A stretch of 64,000 nt of DNA from Nocardioides sp. J54 (GCF_000519005.1 NZ_JAER01000015.1:1-64000), one strand, 5' to 3'. Counted from the first letter of the stretch, positions 24,401-32,215 are shown. Translations and numbers: made by a program. Notes: generated from the letters alone by a model not told the origin.

Positions 24401-27400
24401 TCACATACCGATGCCGGGCGCTGTGCTCGAGGGTGCCGGTCGACTTTGCTCCAGGCCGACAGGGTCGGGGCGACTGCGCGGCGGCGCCACCATCTTGCGG
24501 ATCCGGTAGCGCAGCGCCGCCGTCGAGAGCTCGGACGGGAACGGCCGGCGAGCCGCTCTCGCCAACAGCTGCTCGGGATCGCGGCCCTGGCGCTTGAGCC
24601 GATCCAGCTCGCGGGCGAGGTCGAGCGTCTGCTCGTCGGCCCGGCCGATGTACGCGACTATCCGCTTCTCCCACACGTGGACGGCTTCGTCGTACCTGCC
24701 GTTAATGGTGCGGATCAGGCTGCGGTGATGCCACGCTGCTCGATCGTCAGTGGGCGCCGGACCGGCCATGGTGCGTTCGTCGGGCGCAATGCCCTGCGCC
24801 GCCCTCCACACGGCGAGATCCGAGCGGAGTTCCGTGGTGAGGACGTCGTCGTACTGGCCGAGCCAGGCCGGCAGCGTCTGATCTGCTCGGCCTCGGACCT
24901 CGCCGGCCAGGTCCTCGACGAGTCGCGCTCGGGCGGACAGATACGGACCCCATCGCGGATGCTCGGCCACCTCAGTCGGAATGCTCGAGAGCCACGGGAG
25001 CGGGCCGGATTGGACAGCCTGGTCGTCGTCTGCCCCAAGGACCACGTGAGTGGCGTACGCCAGGACGTCGGCATACCGCGTTGCTGCGTCTTGGAGGCGC
25101 GCTTCCGGCGTCGCGGCCTGCTGCCGAGTCGACGTCGCCGACACAGCTGCACCGTCACGGGCGAGAACCCGCTTGAGGACCACGGTGGCTGTCAACTGGT
25201 CGGTGACGCCGGGCAGCTCGAACTCGCGGTCGTCGCTCAGGTCGTCGGCGATGACGTGGACGTGGTTCTCGGCGCAACCGCGGGTCAGCATCGTGTAGAG
25301 CAGTTGCCGAGTCTCCTCGCCGGTCACGACGCCGTGCATGACGTCGGCCGTCAGGCCCTGGGCGGTGTGGACGGTGGATGCGTAGCCGAGCTCGACGTGG
25401 GCGGCGACGTACTCAGCAGGCAGCACCGTCGTCAGGCCGCAGCCTCGGTGGCGCACGGTGAGGTGGCCATTCCTGATGTCGGTGACGGTCCAGCGGTCGC
25501 CGTTCTTGACCCAGTCGGTGCTGCTCACGCCGAGTCTGCGGTCGTTGCGGCGGCTGAGTACAACGTCTCCGACCGACGCGTTCGTGCCGTCCCGTAGTCG
25601 CACTTCCAATGCGGGAGCGGCATCGCCGAGTCGTGCTGATCGTGCGCGTTCGTTGAGTTCCCGAACGAGCTCGTGGGTTGGCGCGAGCATCAGGCAGTCG
25701 CGGCCCGCGTTCTGCTCACGTTGCCAGGCGTCGAAGACCTCATCGAGGACGGTCTCCTGGTCGCCGACGTGAATGCGCTCGTGGTCGAGGTAGTAGGCGA
25801 GCGACTTGCGGTCGCCGTCCCGCAGCGCGAGCGATGCCTCCGCCTCGATCGGGTCGTCGAACCGGACGACTTCGTCGAGGCGTACGGCGCCGTGGGTGCC
25901 GGCGATGTCGCGGAGCACTCCTCCAGCGCCGATCGCGGCGAGCTGGTGGTCGTCGCCAATCAGCCGAACAACAGCGCCGCGCTCGGTCGCGAACCTGATG
26001 ACCCGGTCGAGTGTGAGGGTGTCGGCGATGCCGGCCTCGTCGATGACGAGCAACGTGCCCTGACCAACCGCTGCCACGAGTGGCGAGTTGGGCTGCGTGT
26101 CGAGGTCGTGGATCAGCTTGGCGAGGGTCTCGCAACGCATGCTGGTGGCGTCGCCGAGCGCGGCCGCGGCGGCGGCCGACGGGGCGAACCCGAGTACGTC
26201 TGCGCCTGCTTCGGTCCACACGCCGGCGAGTACCCGCATCGCCGTCGTCTTTCCGGCTCCCGCTGGCGCGAGGGCAAGCCGCACCCGCCGTCCGCTGGTC
26301 GCCATGTCACGCACGAGCTCTTCCTGGCCGGCGTTGAGTTCGATGCCGTCCAGCCGCGATGCCAGGACGCTCAGCTCGACATCATCGGTCGACCATGCCG
26401 CCGCATCCGTGCTCGCCGCCGCCGTGATGATGCGCGCCTCGGCGTCGAGGACGGTAATGGTGGTGAAGTGGTCGCGACCGGTGTGCCGGTACACGCTCGT
26501 CCCGTCCGACCGGCACAGGCCGACAGGTTCGCCGATCGGGTCGCGGTCAGGCGTGAGGTTGACGGACAGCTCCGTGACCTCGTCGACGACCCAACCGACG
26601 GCCGCTGCGATGCGATCGGCGGGGATCCCGGCGTCACGGATCTGGCGATGAACCTCGGCGTGCACGTGCCAGGACTGCCAGGTCGCCCGATGCGCTTCGA
26701 GCTCGCCGAGTACCCGCTCGGCCATCTCCCGCACCCACGACGTTGAGACGTTCGACGTGGTCGGCGACGCGGTCCGATGAAGCGCTGACTGCAGCATCCG
26801 GTCGACAGTCTCGGCGGACCCGAGCATCTCGTCGGCCTGAGTCCGCCAGGTCGCGCGCTGCTCGGCGAGGGACCGCGGCTCGTGCTTGGCCTCGCGCGTC
26901 TCCAGGTTCGCCTGCTGGGCGAGCGCAACCGACTCGACCGGTGTCGGTGGCCGACCATGGGCCGCGCGGAACTCACGTGCAAGCGCCCGCTGCCGCGCGA
27001 CGATGTCGGCTCGACGGCTCGACCACGCTTCGCAGAGCGCTTGGTCGAAGCCGACGATCTCGCGGATGGGTCGCTTCTCCCGATCGAGGCCGGGCCGCTC
27101 GCCGAACTGCACCCCGAGGACTTCGACGAGGTGCCGCTCAAGGGCGGTGTTGTAGGTCTCCGACGCGGCGACCACGTGCTGATGCAGTACCCGCCCGTAG
27201 ATCGACAACCACTTGCCCTGCCTGGTCTGCACCTTGTTCGCGACCGCCACGTGCGTGTGGAGGTCAGGGTCGCCGGCGCGGGAGTCGCGGTGAGTGAAGC
27301 CGGCGGCGATGAGTCCGCGTGTCTCGACCTGCCGGGCGCCGTCTTTGCCCTCCCGGGTGAACAGCGCCTGCCGCTCGATGAAGGCCACGGCGTCCGCGAC

Positions 27401-27982
27401 CGCGGCGTGATGCGCCAGCTCGACCTTCGCCGCGACTTCGCGGGGCGCGACCGCCCACAACGCCGAGACCGACTTCACCGGGCTGAACGTCAGGTCGAAC
27501 CCAGCCACCGCGGTCTGCCGCGGCCGCGAGTACCGCTTCAACGCCGCCGACAACTCCTGCGCCGAAGCTGGCTCACGACCCTGCTCGGCGACGAAGAACT
27601 CGCGAGCGGCGTTCGTGCGTGCCGCGGCTCGCTCGGCCGAAGTCGGCTTGCGCGAGTCCGCGAGAAGCTCGTCGACTCTGGCGCTGAACGCGTCGACCGT
27701 CTCGTTGGCGTAGACCTTGTACGCCGCACCGAGCGGCCGGCCGGCGACGGGATCGCAGCCGCTGCCGAACAGGTGCTTCATCTGCTCGGCCGTCACGATG
27801 TCGCCGGGCTCCAAGCCATCGATTCCGGTCAGCCCGGAGCCGACCCACCGTCCCGGCGACTCGCCCTTCGCCGAGTAGTAGTCGGCGAGCGGAATGCTGC
27901 CCTTCTCCGTCGAGTCGAGCGCCGCGACCTGCCGCGTCAGGTACTCATACCCCGACCCGGCCGACAGTTTCTGCAGCGTCAT
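24401..27982 (-). CDS. MobF/TrwC-type relaxase-helicase
   Basis: This 1193-aa protein has an N-terminal MobF relaxase with candidate nucleophile tyrosines Y12/Y14 in SGYEYLTRQ and the metal-binding histidine cluster DLHTHVAVANKVQ (about 240-252). The RecD/TraI-type helicase follows, with Walker A APAGAGKTTAM (about 572-582), Walker B LLVIDEAGIAD and the late motif YASTVHTAQGLTADVM. It would nick oriT and unwind the transferred strand. ATG 27982 is preferred over in-frame GTG 27988 and TTG 27997. No coupling ATPase or secretion genes accompany it. The 200 bp upstream are non-coding. Confidence 0.92.
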   Translation of the reverse strand: MTLQKLSAGSGYEYLTRQVAALDSTEKGSIPLADYYSAKGESPGRWVGSGLTGIDGLEPGDIVTAEQMKHLFGSGCDPVAGRPLGAAYKVYANETVDAFSARVDELLADSRKPTSAERAAARTNAAREFFVAEQGREPASAQELSAALKRYSRPRQTAVAGFDLTFSPVKSVSALWAVAPREVAAKVELAHHAAVADAVAFIERQALFTREGKDGARQVETRGLIAAGFTHRDSRAGDPDLHTHVAVANKVQTRQGKWLSIYGRVLHQHVVAASETYNTALERHLVEVLGVQFGERPGLDREKRPIREIVGFDQALCEAWSSRRADIVARQRALAREFRAAHGRPPTPVESVALAQQANLETREAKHEPRSLAEQRATWRTQADEMLGSAETVDRMLQSALHRTASPTTSNVSTSWVREMAERVLGELEAHRATWQSWHVHAEVHRQIRDAGIPADRIAAAVGWVVDEVTELSVNLTPDRDPIGEPVGLCRSDGTSVYRHTGRDHFTTITVLDAEARIITAAASTDAAAWSTDDVELSVLASRLDGIELNAGQEELVRDMATSGRRVRLALAPAGAGKTTAMRVLAGVWTEAGADVLGFAPSAAAAAALGDATSMRCETLAKLIHDLDTQPNSPLVAAVGQGTLLVIDEAGIADTLTLDRVIRFATERGAVVRLIGDDHQLAAIGAGGVLRDIAGTHGAVRLDEVVRFDDPIEAEASLALRDGDRKSLAYYLDHERIHVGDQETVLDEVFDAWQREQNAGRDCLMLAPTHELVRELNERARSARLGDAAPALEVRLRDGTNASVGDVVLSRRNDRRLGVSSTDWVKNGDRWTVTDIRNGHLTVRHRGCGLTTVLPAEYVAAHVELGYASTVHTAQGLTADVMHGVVTGEETRQLLYTMLTRGCAENHVHVIADDLSDDREFELPGVTDQLTATVVLKRVLARDGAAVSATSTRQQAATPEARLQDAATRYADVLAYATHVVLGADDDQAVQSGPLPWLSSIPTEVAEHPRWGPYLSARARLVEDLAGEVRGRADQTLPAWLGQYDDVLTTELRSDLAVWRAAQGIAPDERTMAGPAPTDDRAAWHHRSLIRTINGRYDEAVHVWEKRIVAYIGRADEQTLDLARELDRLKRQGRDPEQLLARAARRPFPSELSTAALRYRIRKMVAPPRSRPDPVGLEQSRPAPSSTAPGIGM

Positions 27983-28183
27983 CGTCACACCCCTCAAGGC
28001 CGCGGGCAGCGCCCGAGTGGCCAGAGGGATACCTGGATGGAAGAGGTGTGTCCTGAAGGAGGGGAAAGGAAGGTGGGGAGATCAGATGTAGGGGGAGAGT
28101 GATGAGTGGTCGGGGGTGCGGGGCGAGGAGGCAGTAGGGACGACGGTGAGCTAGGAAGCGGGAGCGGCGAATAGGGTGCAGGC
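27983..28183. other. Relaxase upstream region, possible oriT
   Basis: These 201 bp between divergent genes are unusual: from about 28030 to 28165 the plus strand is strongly purine-rich (runs such as GGAGGGGAAAGGAAGGTGGGG), with few C or T. Non-coding sequence directly upstream of a MobF relaxase is the usual place for oriT, but no clear inverted repeat with a nic consensus is visible, so this is inference from position. Confidence 0.35.
28172..28177 (+). promoter_or_regulatory. -10 box TAGGGT of CbrC-like gene
   Basis: TAGGGT is followed by 6 nt and GTG 28184, indicating a leaderless mRNA. Confidence 0.6.
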
Positions 28184-28699
28184 GTGTCCTCACCAGAGAT
28201 CCCGTCCTTCCGGTATCACCCGGACCCGGTCGGCACAGGGAGCATCGTCCCCAGCGGGGACGAGTGCGACGCGTGCGGCGACCGGAGAGGCCTGCTCTAC
28301 ACCGGGCCCGTCTACAGCGTCGAAGAGCTTGAGGGAATCTGTCCGTGGTGCATCGCCGACGGCCGCGCCGCCACTCAGTTCGAAGCTAGCTTCACGGACG
28401 TGGAGCCCGTGCCGACCGGCGTGCCGTCGGCGGTGATTGACGAGATCCTCCATCGCACTCCGGGTTTCGCTGGGTGGCAGCAGGAGCAGTGGCTTTTCCA
28501 CTGCGGTGACGGTGCCGAGTTCGTGGGTCGCGTTGGCTTCGCAGAACTTCGCCACCACCCCGACGCTCTCCAGATGCTGGCGTCCGACGGCAACCCACCG
28601 GAGTTGATCGAGGCCCTTGCGGTCGACGGAGACGCCACCGGGTACCTCTTCCGCTGCCGTTCTTGCGGGCAGCACTTGGCGTACGCCGATTACCTGTGA
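28184..28699 (+). CDS. CbrC (UPF0167) family protein
   Basis: The 171-aa product matches the CbrC/UPF0167 layout: PSFRYHPDPVGTGSIVPS at the N-terminus, a first zinc-ribbon pair CDACG...CPWC, the central FAGWQQEQWLFHCGD block and a second pair CRSCG near the C-terminus. E. coli CbrC is linked to colicin E2 tolerance, so a protective role against toxins is a reasonable hypothesis. The start is set by a leaderless -10 box. The last 10 bp overlap the convergent gene. Confidence 0.8.
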   Translation: MSSPEIPSFRYHPDPVGTGSIVPSGDECDACGDRRGLLYTGPVYSVEELEGICPWCIADGRAATQFEASFTDVEPVPTGVPSAVIDEILHRTPGFAGWQQEQWLFHCGDGAEFVGRVGFAELRHHPDALQMLASDGNPPELIEALAVDGDATGYLFRCRSCGQHLAYADYL

Positions 28700-29085
28700 G
28701 GATCGTCTCGACGGCGATCGCCGTGGCGCCTGGCCATCTCCACATCCGCAACCGGCTTCATTGCATCCCAGCGCTCTTCTTCAGTGAGTCGCATCTCGGC
28801 CGGAAGGCCCTTCTCGGGAAGGCGTCGGACCCGCGAAGCCGGACGCATCTCACCCTCGAGGAACTCTATGGCGGCCAGCAGGACTGCGGGCGTGACGCCG
28901 CTCGGACCGTTCGGCCACACACGGGCTGCGGTGCCCGAATGGTGCAGCGCGCCAGCTCGTTCGCCGATGTCCGCGGCCTCGTCGGCGGTCAATGCCATTG
29001 CCCGGCGCGCGAGTTCCTGCTCGCCGAAGCGCCAGAGCTCGCGGGCGATCGACACCTGCGGCATCGTGATCACGAACCGACTCAT
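28690..29085 (-). CDS. Unknown 131-aa protein
   Basis: This small, helical, charged protein (ARELWRFGEQELARRAMALTADEAADIGERAG in the N-terminal third) ends in a very basic tail (RRHGDRRRDDPHR). There is no recognised family, signal peptide or membrane segment. It is 10 bp downstream of the 29096 gene on the same strand and may be cotranscribed with it. Confidence 0.5.
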   Translation of the reverse strand: MSRFVITMPQVSIARELWRFGEQELARRAMALTADEAADIGERAGALHHSGTAARVWPNGPSGVTPAVLLAAIEFLEGEMRPASRVRRLPEKGLPAEMRLTEEERWDAMKPVADVEMARRHGDRRRDDPHR

Positions 29086-29095
29086 CCGACGGCCC

Positions 29096-29476
29096 TCAGA
29101 TGCTTTCGATTAGTTGGAGCAACTCGGACCCGTCCGTAACTACGACTGCTTCGTCCGTGAGCTCGGATGGCAACTCTGCTCGTTGCCGTTCATCGGTCAG
29201 GGCGGTTGGCCCGTCAGGCAGCAGGATGGTCCAGTTCGCCGCCGCAGCTGCGCGGACGAGGAGATCCCACGTCGCGGTCCCGCCGGCGTGATTGACCATC
29301 ATGTGGTCGTCGCTGAGGTAGACGTCGGCACCGCCGTCCTCGACCTCGATCCGCAGGAAGGAATGCGACGGCTCGGACTCCGTCACGTGGGCCGCGAGCA
29401 TCGCCCGGACGGCGTCGCCTCCACCGGATGCGGCATCGCCGCCCGTGAAGCCCTGGAAGAAGACGTCGTACGACAC
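29096..29476 (-). CDS. Unknown 126-aa immunity-like protein
   Basis: The product begins SYDVFFQGFTGGDA and has an alpha/beta pattern (SFLRIEVEDGGADVYLSDDHMMVNHAGG). The GTG at 29476 is chosen because GATTCT lies 7 nt upstream on the minus strand and because upstream residues do not look conserved. Proteins starting with this SYDVFF pattern are common small hypothetical proteins; some sit beside toxins. No function is assigned. Confidence 0.55.
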   Translation of the reverse strand: MSYDVFFQGFTGGDAASGGGDAVRAMLAAHVTESEPSHSFLRIEVEDGGADVYLSDDHMMVNHAGGTATWDLLVRAAAAANWTILLPDGPTALTDERQRAELPSELTDEAVVVTDGSELLQLIESI

Positions 29477-29489
29477 GGCCAAGAGAATC

Positions 29490-29882
29490 TCATGCCGAGA
29501 ACTCTGAGCGCGCGTCAGCAGCAATGCGACTGAGTTGCTCGCCAGGGTCGATGGTGAGGTCGGCTGTCGCGCGCCAACCGTCGTTGCCCCAGTCTGCACG
29601 GTGGCATCGCAATGTCACTCGCAGTTGGACGTGGCCGTGGGTGTGGCGTGCCTGCATTGTGAGGTCGTCCTCGAGCGAGGTCCACGCGCGCTCTCCCTCC
29701 CAACCACGCCAATCCCGCTCAAGGGAATCGAGGAACGTTGACACCTCGGTCACTCCGGCTGCGAACGCTTGAACAACGGGTCGCGTTGCCGACAGTCCTG
29801 AAACCTCGAGCTCGGCGAGCACGGTCTCAGCGTCCTGACGCGTCAGGCGAAGGTATTCGCTCTCAGTACCGATGTGGACCAC
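29490..29882 (-). CDS. DUF6228-like protein
   Basis: The 130-aa product contains FLDSLERDWRGWEGERAWTSLEDDL followed by HVQLRVTLRCHRADWGNDGWRATADLTIDPGEQLSRIA, a pattern I associate with DUF6228. The GTG at 29882 is preferred over ATG 29927: TACGCT (complement of 29889-29894) is 6 nt upstream, and ATG 29927 would overlap the start of the divergent gene. The short beta-rich fold and neighbours suggest an immunity or sensor role, unproven. Confidence 0.65.
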   Translation of the reverse strand: MVHIGTESEYLRLTRQDAETVLAELEVSGLSATRPVVQAFAAGVTEVSTFLDSLERDWRGWEGERAWTSLEDDLTMQARHTHGHVQLRVTLRCHRADWGNDGWRATADLTIDPGEQLSRIAADARSEFSA

Positions 29883-29888
29883 CGTGCA

Positions 29889-29894
29889 AGCGTA
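29889..29894 (-). promoter_or_regulatory. -10 box TACGCT of DUF6228-like gene
   Basis: The minus-strand box lies 6 nt before GTG 29882 and decides the start of this gene. Confidence 0.6.
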
Positions 29895-29925
29895 TGGGCG
29901 CTCCTCGCTCCGACAGAATGCAGTC

Positions 29926-30267
29926 ATGGAGACGGTGACCCTGTGGCGGCCGACGGGGCCCGAAGAGCTCGCGCTCGTCGAGGCGTCGGGCTGGCGTGAG
30001 TGGCCCCCGCGACTCCCAGACCAGCCGATCTTCTACCCCGTGCTCAACGAGGACTACGCGACGAAGATCGCGCGCGACTGGAACGTCAAGGCAAGCGGCG
30101 TTGGCTACGTGACGCGGTTTGACGTCGACAAGGCCTTCCTCGATCGGTACGACGTCCAGCAGGCGGGCGGCCAGACGATCCTTGAGTACTGGATCCCCGC
30201 CGAGGATCTCGACGAGTTCAACCGACACATCGTCGGCTTGATCGAAGTTGTCGCCGAGTACCGCTGA
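29926..30267 (+). CDS. Unknown protein of the 'ADP-ribosylation/crystallin J1' annotation group
   Basis: This 113-aa protein carries WRPTGPEELALVEASGWREWPPRLPDQPIFYPVLNEDYATKIARDWN and ILEYWIPAEDLDEFNRHIVGLIEV. I recall this pattern from small actinobacterial proteins loosely annotated as ADP-ribosylation/crystallin J1; no catalytic evidence is seen. CAGAAT lies 6 nt before ATG 29926. It is divergent from the DUF6228-like gene with only 43 bp between the two starts. Confidence 0.6.
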   Translation: METVTLWRPTGPEELALVEASGWREWPPRLPDQPIFYPVLNEDYATKIARDWNVKASGVGYVTRFDVDKAFLDRYDVQQAGGQTILEYWIPAEDLDEFNRHIVGLIEVVAEYR

Positions 30268-30291
30268 GCTGAGGGCCACCTCGCACGACTG

Positions 30292-30882
30292 CTACATCGA
30301 GAGGGCCGCGAGTGCGGCCGGCGACGCACTGTCAGGGTCATCGACGACGAAATCAGCCGCGATGCACTCGAGGGTCTCGTCGTGGAACGTATAGATGAAG
30401 TGCCGCAAGCGCGCATGCCATCCGCCGTGGTGGTACTCGTGGACGGAGTTCTCGGTCTCGCGCTGCGCGATCCACGCTGAGTTGATGACTTCCTGGAAGG
30501 CGTAGAACTGGAGGCCGCGACCCCACAGGCGGTGCCCGCTGAGCGCCTCGTCGTTGCTGCCGCCGAAGAGCACCGAGTCGACGTTGCGGAAGGTCAGGAG
30601 GCAACGCTCACCGTCTTGCCGGTCGTAGGCGACCGATGTTCCTTCAGCCCCCGCGACCAGCACTGGGCTTGGCGCGCCTACGTCGCACTGGGGCGGACCG
30701 GCCACCGGTACGACGAGCTCCTGCGGAGCAACCTGAGCTGCGACTGCTGCCCAAGCATCGGCCAGCTGCCTCTCGAGGTTCTCGTCACGGCTCCACGGAC
30801 TGGCATGTTGGTGCTGCCAGTAGAGCGATCGCACCTCGGCCAACGCGGCCAACGCGTCGCTCAGATTGTGGTCGAGTGTCAC
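30292..30882 (-). CDS. Unknown 196-aa protein
   Basis: The helical N-terminus (DALAALAEVRSLYWQHQHASPWSRDENLERQLADAWAAVA) is followed by a beta-rich C-terminal half with many aromatic and His residues (SVLFGGSNDEALSGHRLWGRGLQFYAFQEVINSAW, YHHGGWHARLRHFIYTFHDE). No recognised family. GTG 30882 follows TACGGT (complement of 30889-30894) by 6 nt. It is convergent with the 29926 gene. Confidence 0.6.
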   Translation of the reverse strand: MTLDHNLSDALAALAEVRSLYWQHQHASPWSRDENLERQLADAWAAVAAQVAPQELVVPVAGPPQCDVGAPSPVLVAGAEGTSVAYDRQDGERCLLTFRNVDSVLFGGSNDEALSGHRLWGRGLQFYAFQEVINSAWIAQRETENSVHEYHHGGWHARLRHFIYTFHDETLECIAADFVVDDPDSASPAALAALSM

Positions 30883-30888
30883 GGACCG

Positions 30889-30894
30889 ACCGTA
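30889..30894 (-). promoter_or_regulatory. -10 box TACGGT of the 196-aa gene
   Basis: The minus-strand TACGGT is 6 nt before GTG 30882, a leaderless geometry. Confidence 0.55.
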
Positions 30895-31004
30895 TCGAGG
30901 CCACGGGCTCTCGCGCCGGTGATCGCGTGGCCACTCGGCAGAACCGCGCGGCCTTGAGGGACAGGAGCGGACGAACGGCGTCCGCCACGACCTCGGAGCC
31001 CGCC

Positions 31005-31202
31005 ATGCCTGCCACCCCCACCCGACGCCTCGTCACGCTCGCCGACGCCGCCGACGCGCTTGCCGTGTCGACGCGGACCGTCCGGCGCTACATCGCCGAC
31101 GGCCAGCTCGAAGCCGTACGCCTCGGCCGCAAGACGCTGCGGATCAAGGCCGAGTCCGTCGAGCGGTTCATCGACGCGAAGCCCGTCGGCAACTGGCGCT
31201 GA
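31005..31202 (+). CDS. AlpA/Xis-like excisionase (MerR-type HTH)
   Basis: The 65-aa protein is a winged helix-turn-helix of the excisionase family: LVTLADAADALAVSTRTVRRYIADGQLEAVRLGRKTLRIKAESVERFID. It should bend DNA at att sites and tip the integrase towards excision. It lies near the right end, about 800 bp from attR, far from the integrase gene, so the two are not in one operon. ATG 31005 is the first good start in the frame. Confidence 0.85.
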   Translation: MPATPTRRLVTLADAADALAVSTRTVRRYIADGQLEAVRLGRKTLRIKAESVERFIDAKPVGNWR

Positions 31203-31204
31203 CG

Positions 31205-31849
31205 TCAGAGCGAGCCGGACTCCGGCCATTTGCTCCAATGCGTGTTCGGCGGTTCTGTCGGCTGGTAACGGCCGGAGTCTGCTGTGACCAGGACTTGAGC
31301 GAGCTGCCGGTAGACCTCCGATGCACTGGGCGGAGTCTCGAACAGTTCGGGCTGATGCCACTCGTCGAGTTGCAGCAGCTTCGGCAGATCCGCGGGGATC
31401 CTTCGACGTACCTCCGTCTCCGTTGCGAGGAGCACGTCGCGATGCTCGGGAACGAGCGTCCGGAAGACGTCGATGAGGTCGGTTCCGGGAGCAGCGTCGA
31501 CGGGCAGATCCTGGTCGCGCACTCGGATCGTCGGTATCCCAGCGAAGACCTCTGGCTCGTCGCGGTCTTCGACGTCGTCCATGTTCTCGATCCGGCCGAG
31601 GAAGTCCTCGTTCTCGAACCCTGGTCCTCCGGATGTGAGGCAGTTACCGAAGTAGTGGAGGACGTCGTACACGTTCATGCCACGCGGGGTGTAGCCCAAC
31701 GCCTCGACGACGAGGGCCCAGCGAGCGCCGTCGCCGAAGGCGTGGAGCCGACAGTCCATCGCGTAGTAGTAGCCGTGGTTCAGGTCAGGGAACTTGAAGT
31801 CGGCGTTCGCGGAGTCCAACTGAGCGAGGACCTCGTCGGCGCTGATCAC
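31205..31849 (-). CDS. DUF7003-like protein
   Basis: The 214-aa product begins ISADEVLAQLDSANADFKFPDLNHGYYYAMDCRLHAFGD and ends with LDEWHQPELFETPPSASEVYRQLAQVL and PPNTHWSKWPESGSL, a pattern I associate with DUF7003. The family is of unknown function and often found singly in accessory regions. GTG 31849 is the start. It converges with the excisionase gene, only 2 bp apart. It is the last gene before the right end. Confidence 0.65.
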   Translation of the reverse strand: MISADEVLAQLDSANADFKFPDLNHGYYYAMDCRLHAFGDGARWALVVEALGYTPRGMNVYDVLHYFGNCLTSGGPGFENEDFLGRIENMDDVEDRDEPEVFAGIPTIRVRDQDLPVDAAPGTDLIDVFRTLVPEHRDVLLATETEVRRRIPADLPKLLQLDEWHQPELFETPPSASEVYRQLAQVLVTADSGRYQPTEPPNTHWSKWPESGSL

Positions 31850-31910
31850 GCGAGCAGCCTGCCAGATGCGAGCACGCCAGGTGATTCATGCAGCCCCGAA
31901 AACAAGGACA

Positions 31911-31938
31911 GGGAGCGGCCAAACTTGGCCGCTCCCTG
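31911..31938. terminator. Strong bidirectional hairpin at right end of element
   Basis: AGGGAGCGGCCAA (31911-31923) and TTGGCCGCTCCCT (31926-31938) form a perfect 13-bp stem with a 2-nt loop. It separates the element's last gene from the tRNA operon and could stop leftward transcription from the tRNAs. Confidence 0.7.
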
Positions 31939-31955
31939 TTCCCCGTATGTTCCCG
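31939..31955 (+). repeat. Arm-type direct repeat, right copy
   Basis: GTTCCCCGTATGTTCCC is identical to 18154-18170 and in the same orientation, 45 bp inside the right att core. It is a candidate integrase arm-binding site. Confidence 0.6.
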
Positions 31956-31999
31956 ATTTCAGATCTGGATCCGAAAACCCTGCTCTGACCTGCGGAAAC

Positions 32000-32025
32000 G
32001 TGGTGGGCGATACTGGGTTTGAACC
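32000..32025. repeat. attR: core within intact tRNA-Val(GAC) 3' end
   Basis: This is identical over 26 bp to the left repeat (17996-18021) and covers the last 22 nt of tRNA-Val plus 4 nt beyond. Integration preserved the tRNA. Confidence 0.9.
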
Positions 32026-32075
32026 AGTGACCTCTTCCGTGTCAAGGAAGCGCGCTACCGCTGCGCCAATCGCCC
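32004..32075 (-). tRNA. tRNA-Val(GAC)
   Basis: This 72-nt gene has a GGGCGAT/ATCGCCC acceptor stem, anticodon loop TTGACAC (anticodon GAC) and T-arm GGTTCAAACCC. The 3' CCA is not encoded as part of the mature end. It is the last gene of the Gly-Cys-Val cluster and the integration site of the element. Confidence 0.95.
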
Positions 32076-32094
32076 CTGTGGAGTTGTTACGTGG

Positions 32095-32165
32095 AGGTGG
32101 GTACGGGATTTGAACCCGTGTACACGGATTTGCAGTCCGTTGCCTCGCCTCTCGGCCAACCCACC
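32095..32165 (-). tRNA. tRNA-Cys(GCA)
   Basis: This 71-nt gene has acceptor pairs GGTGGGT/ACCCACC, discriminator U73 typical of tRNA-Cys, anticodon loop CTGCAAA (GCA) and T-arm GGGTTCAAATCCC. Confidence 0.95.
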
Positions 32166-32215
32166 GCGAAGGCCCGACCTACTGACCTGGTCAGCCAGTG
32201 GGTCTGACCTCTCCG

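Larger units (their letters stand above)
17996..32025. mobile_element. 14-kb integrative mobilizable element in tRNA-Val(GAC)
   Basis: The element is bounded by 26-bp direct repeats (tRNA 3' end) with the intact tRNA at the right. It encodes an integrase next to the left end and an AlpA-like excisionase near the right end. Cargo includes a HigBA pair, KptA, a MobF relaxase and many small proteins of unknown function. There is no TcpA/TraG-like coupling ATPase, no VirB4 and no replication initiator, so mobility would depend on a helper. The region has visibly more A/T than its flanks and a different style of short, individually promoted genes, consistent with horizontal transfer. Confidence 0.9.

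Noticed and set aside
27983..27997. Relaxase start at TTG 27997
   Set aside because: ATG 27982 lies close by with a better upstream purine stretch, and LQKLSAGSGYEYL matches the usual MobF N-terminus.
29925..29928. Overlapping divergent ATG codons at CATG as the true starts of both genes
   Set aside because: A minus-strand -10 box 6 nt before GTG 29882 fits the genome's leaderless pattern, so the minus gene starts there.
17996..32025. Prophage
   Set aside because: No capsid, terminase, portal, tail or lysis gene is present; a MobF relaxase points to a mobilizable element.
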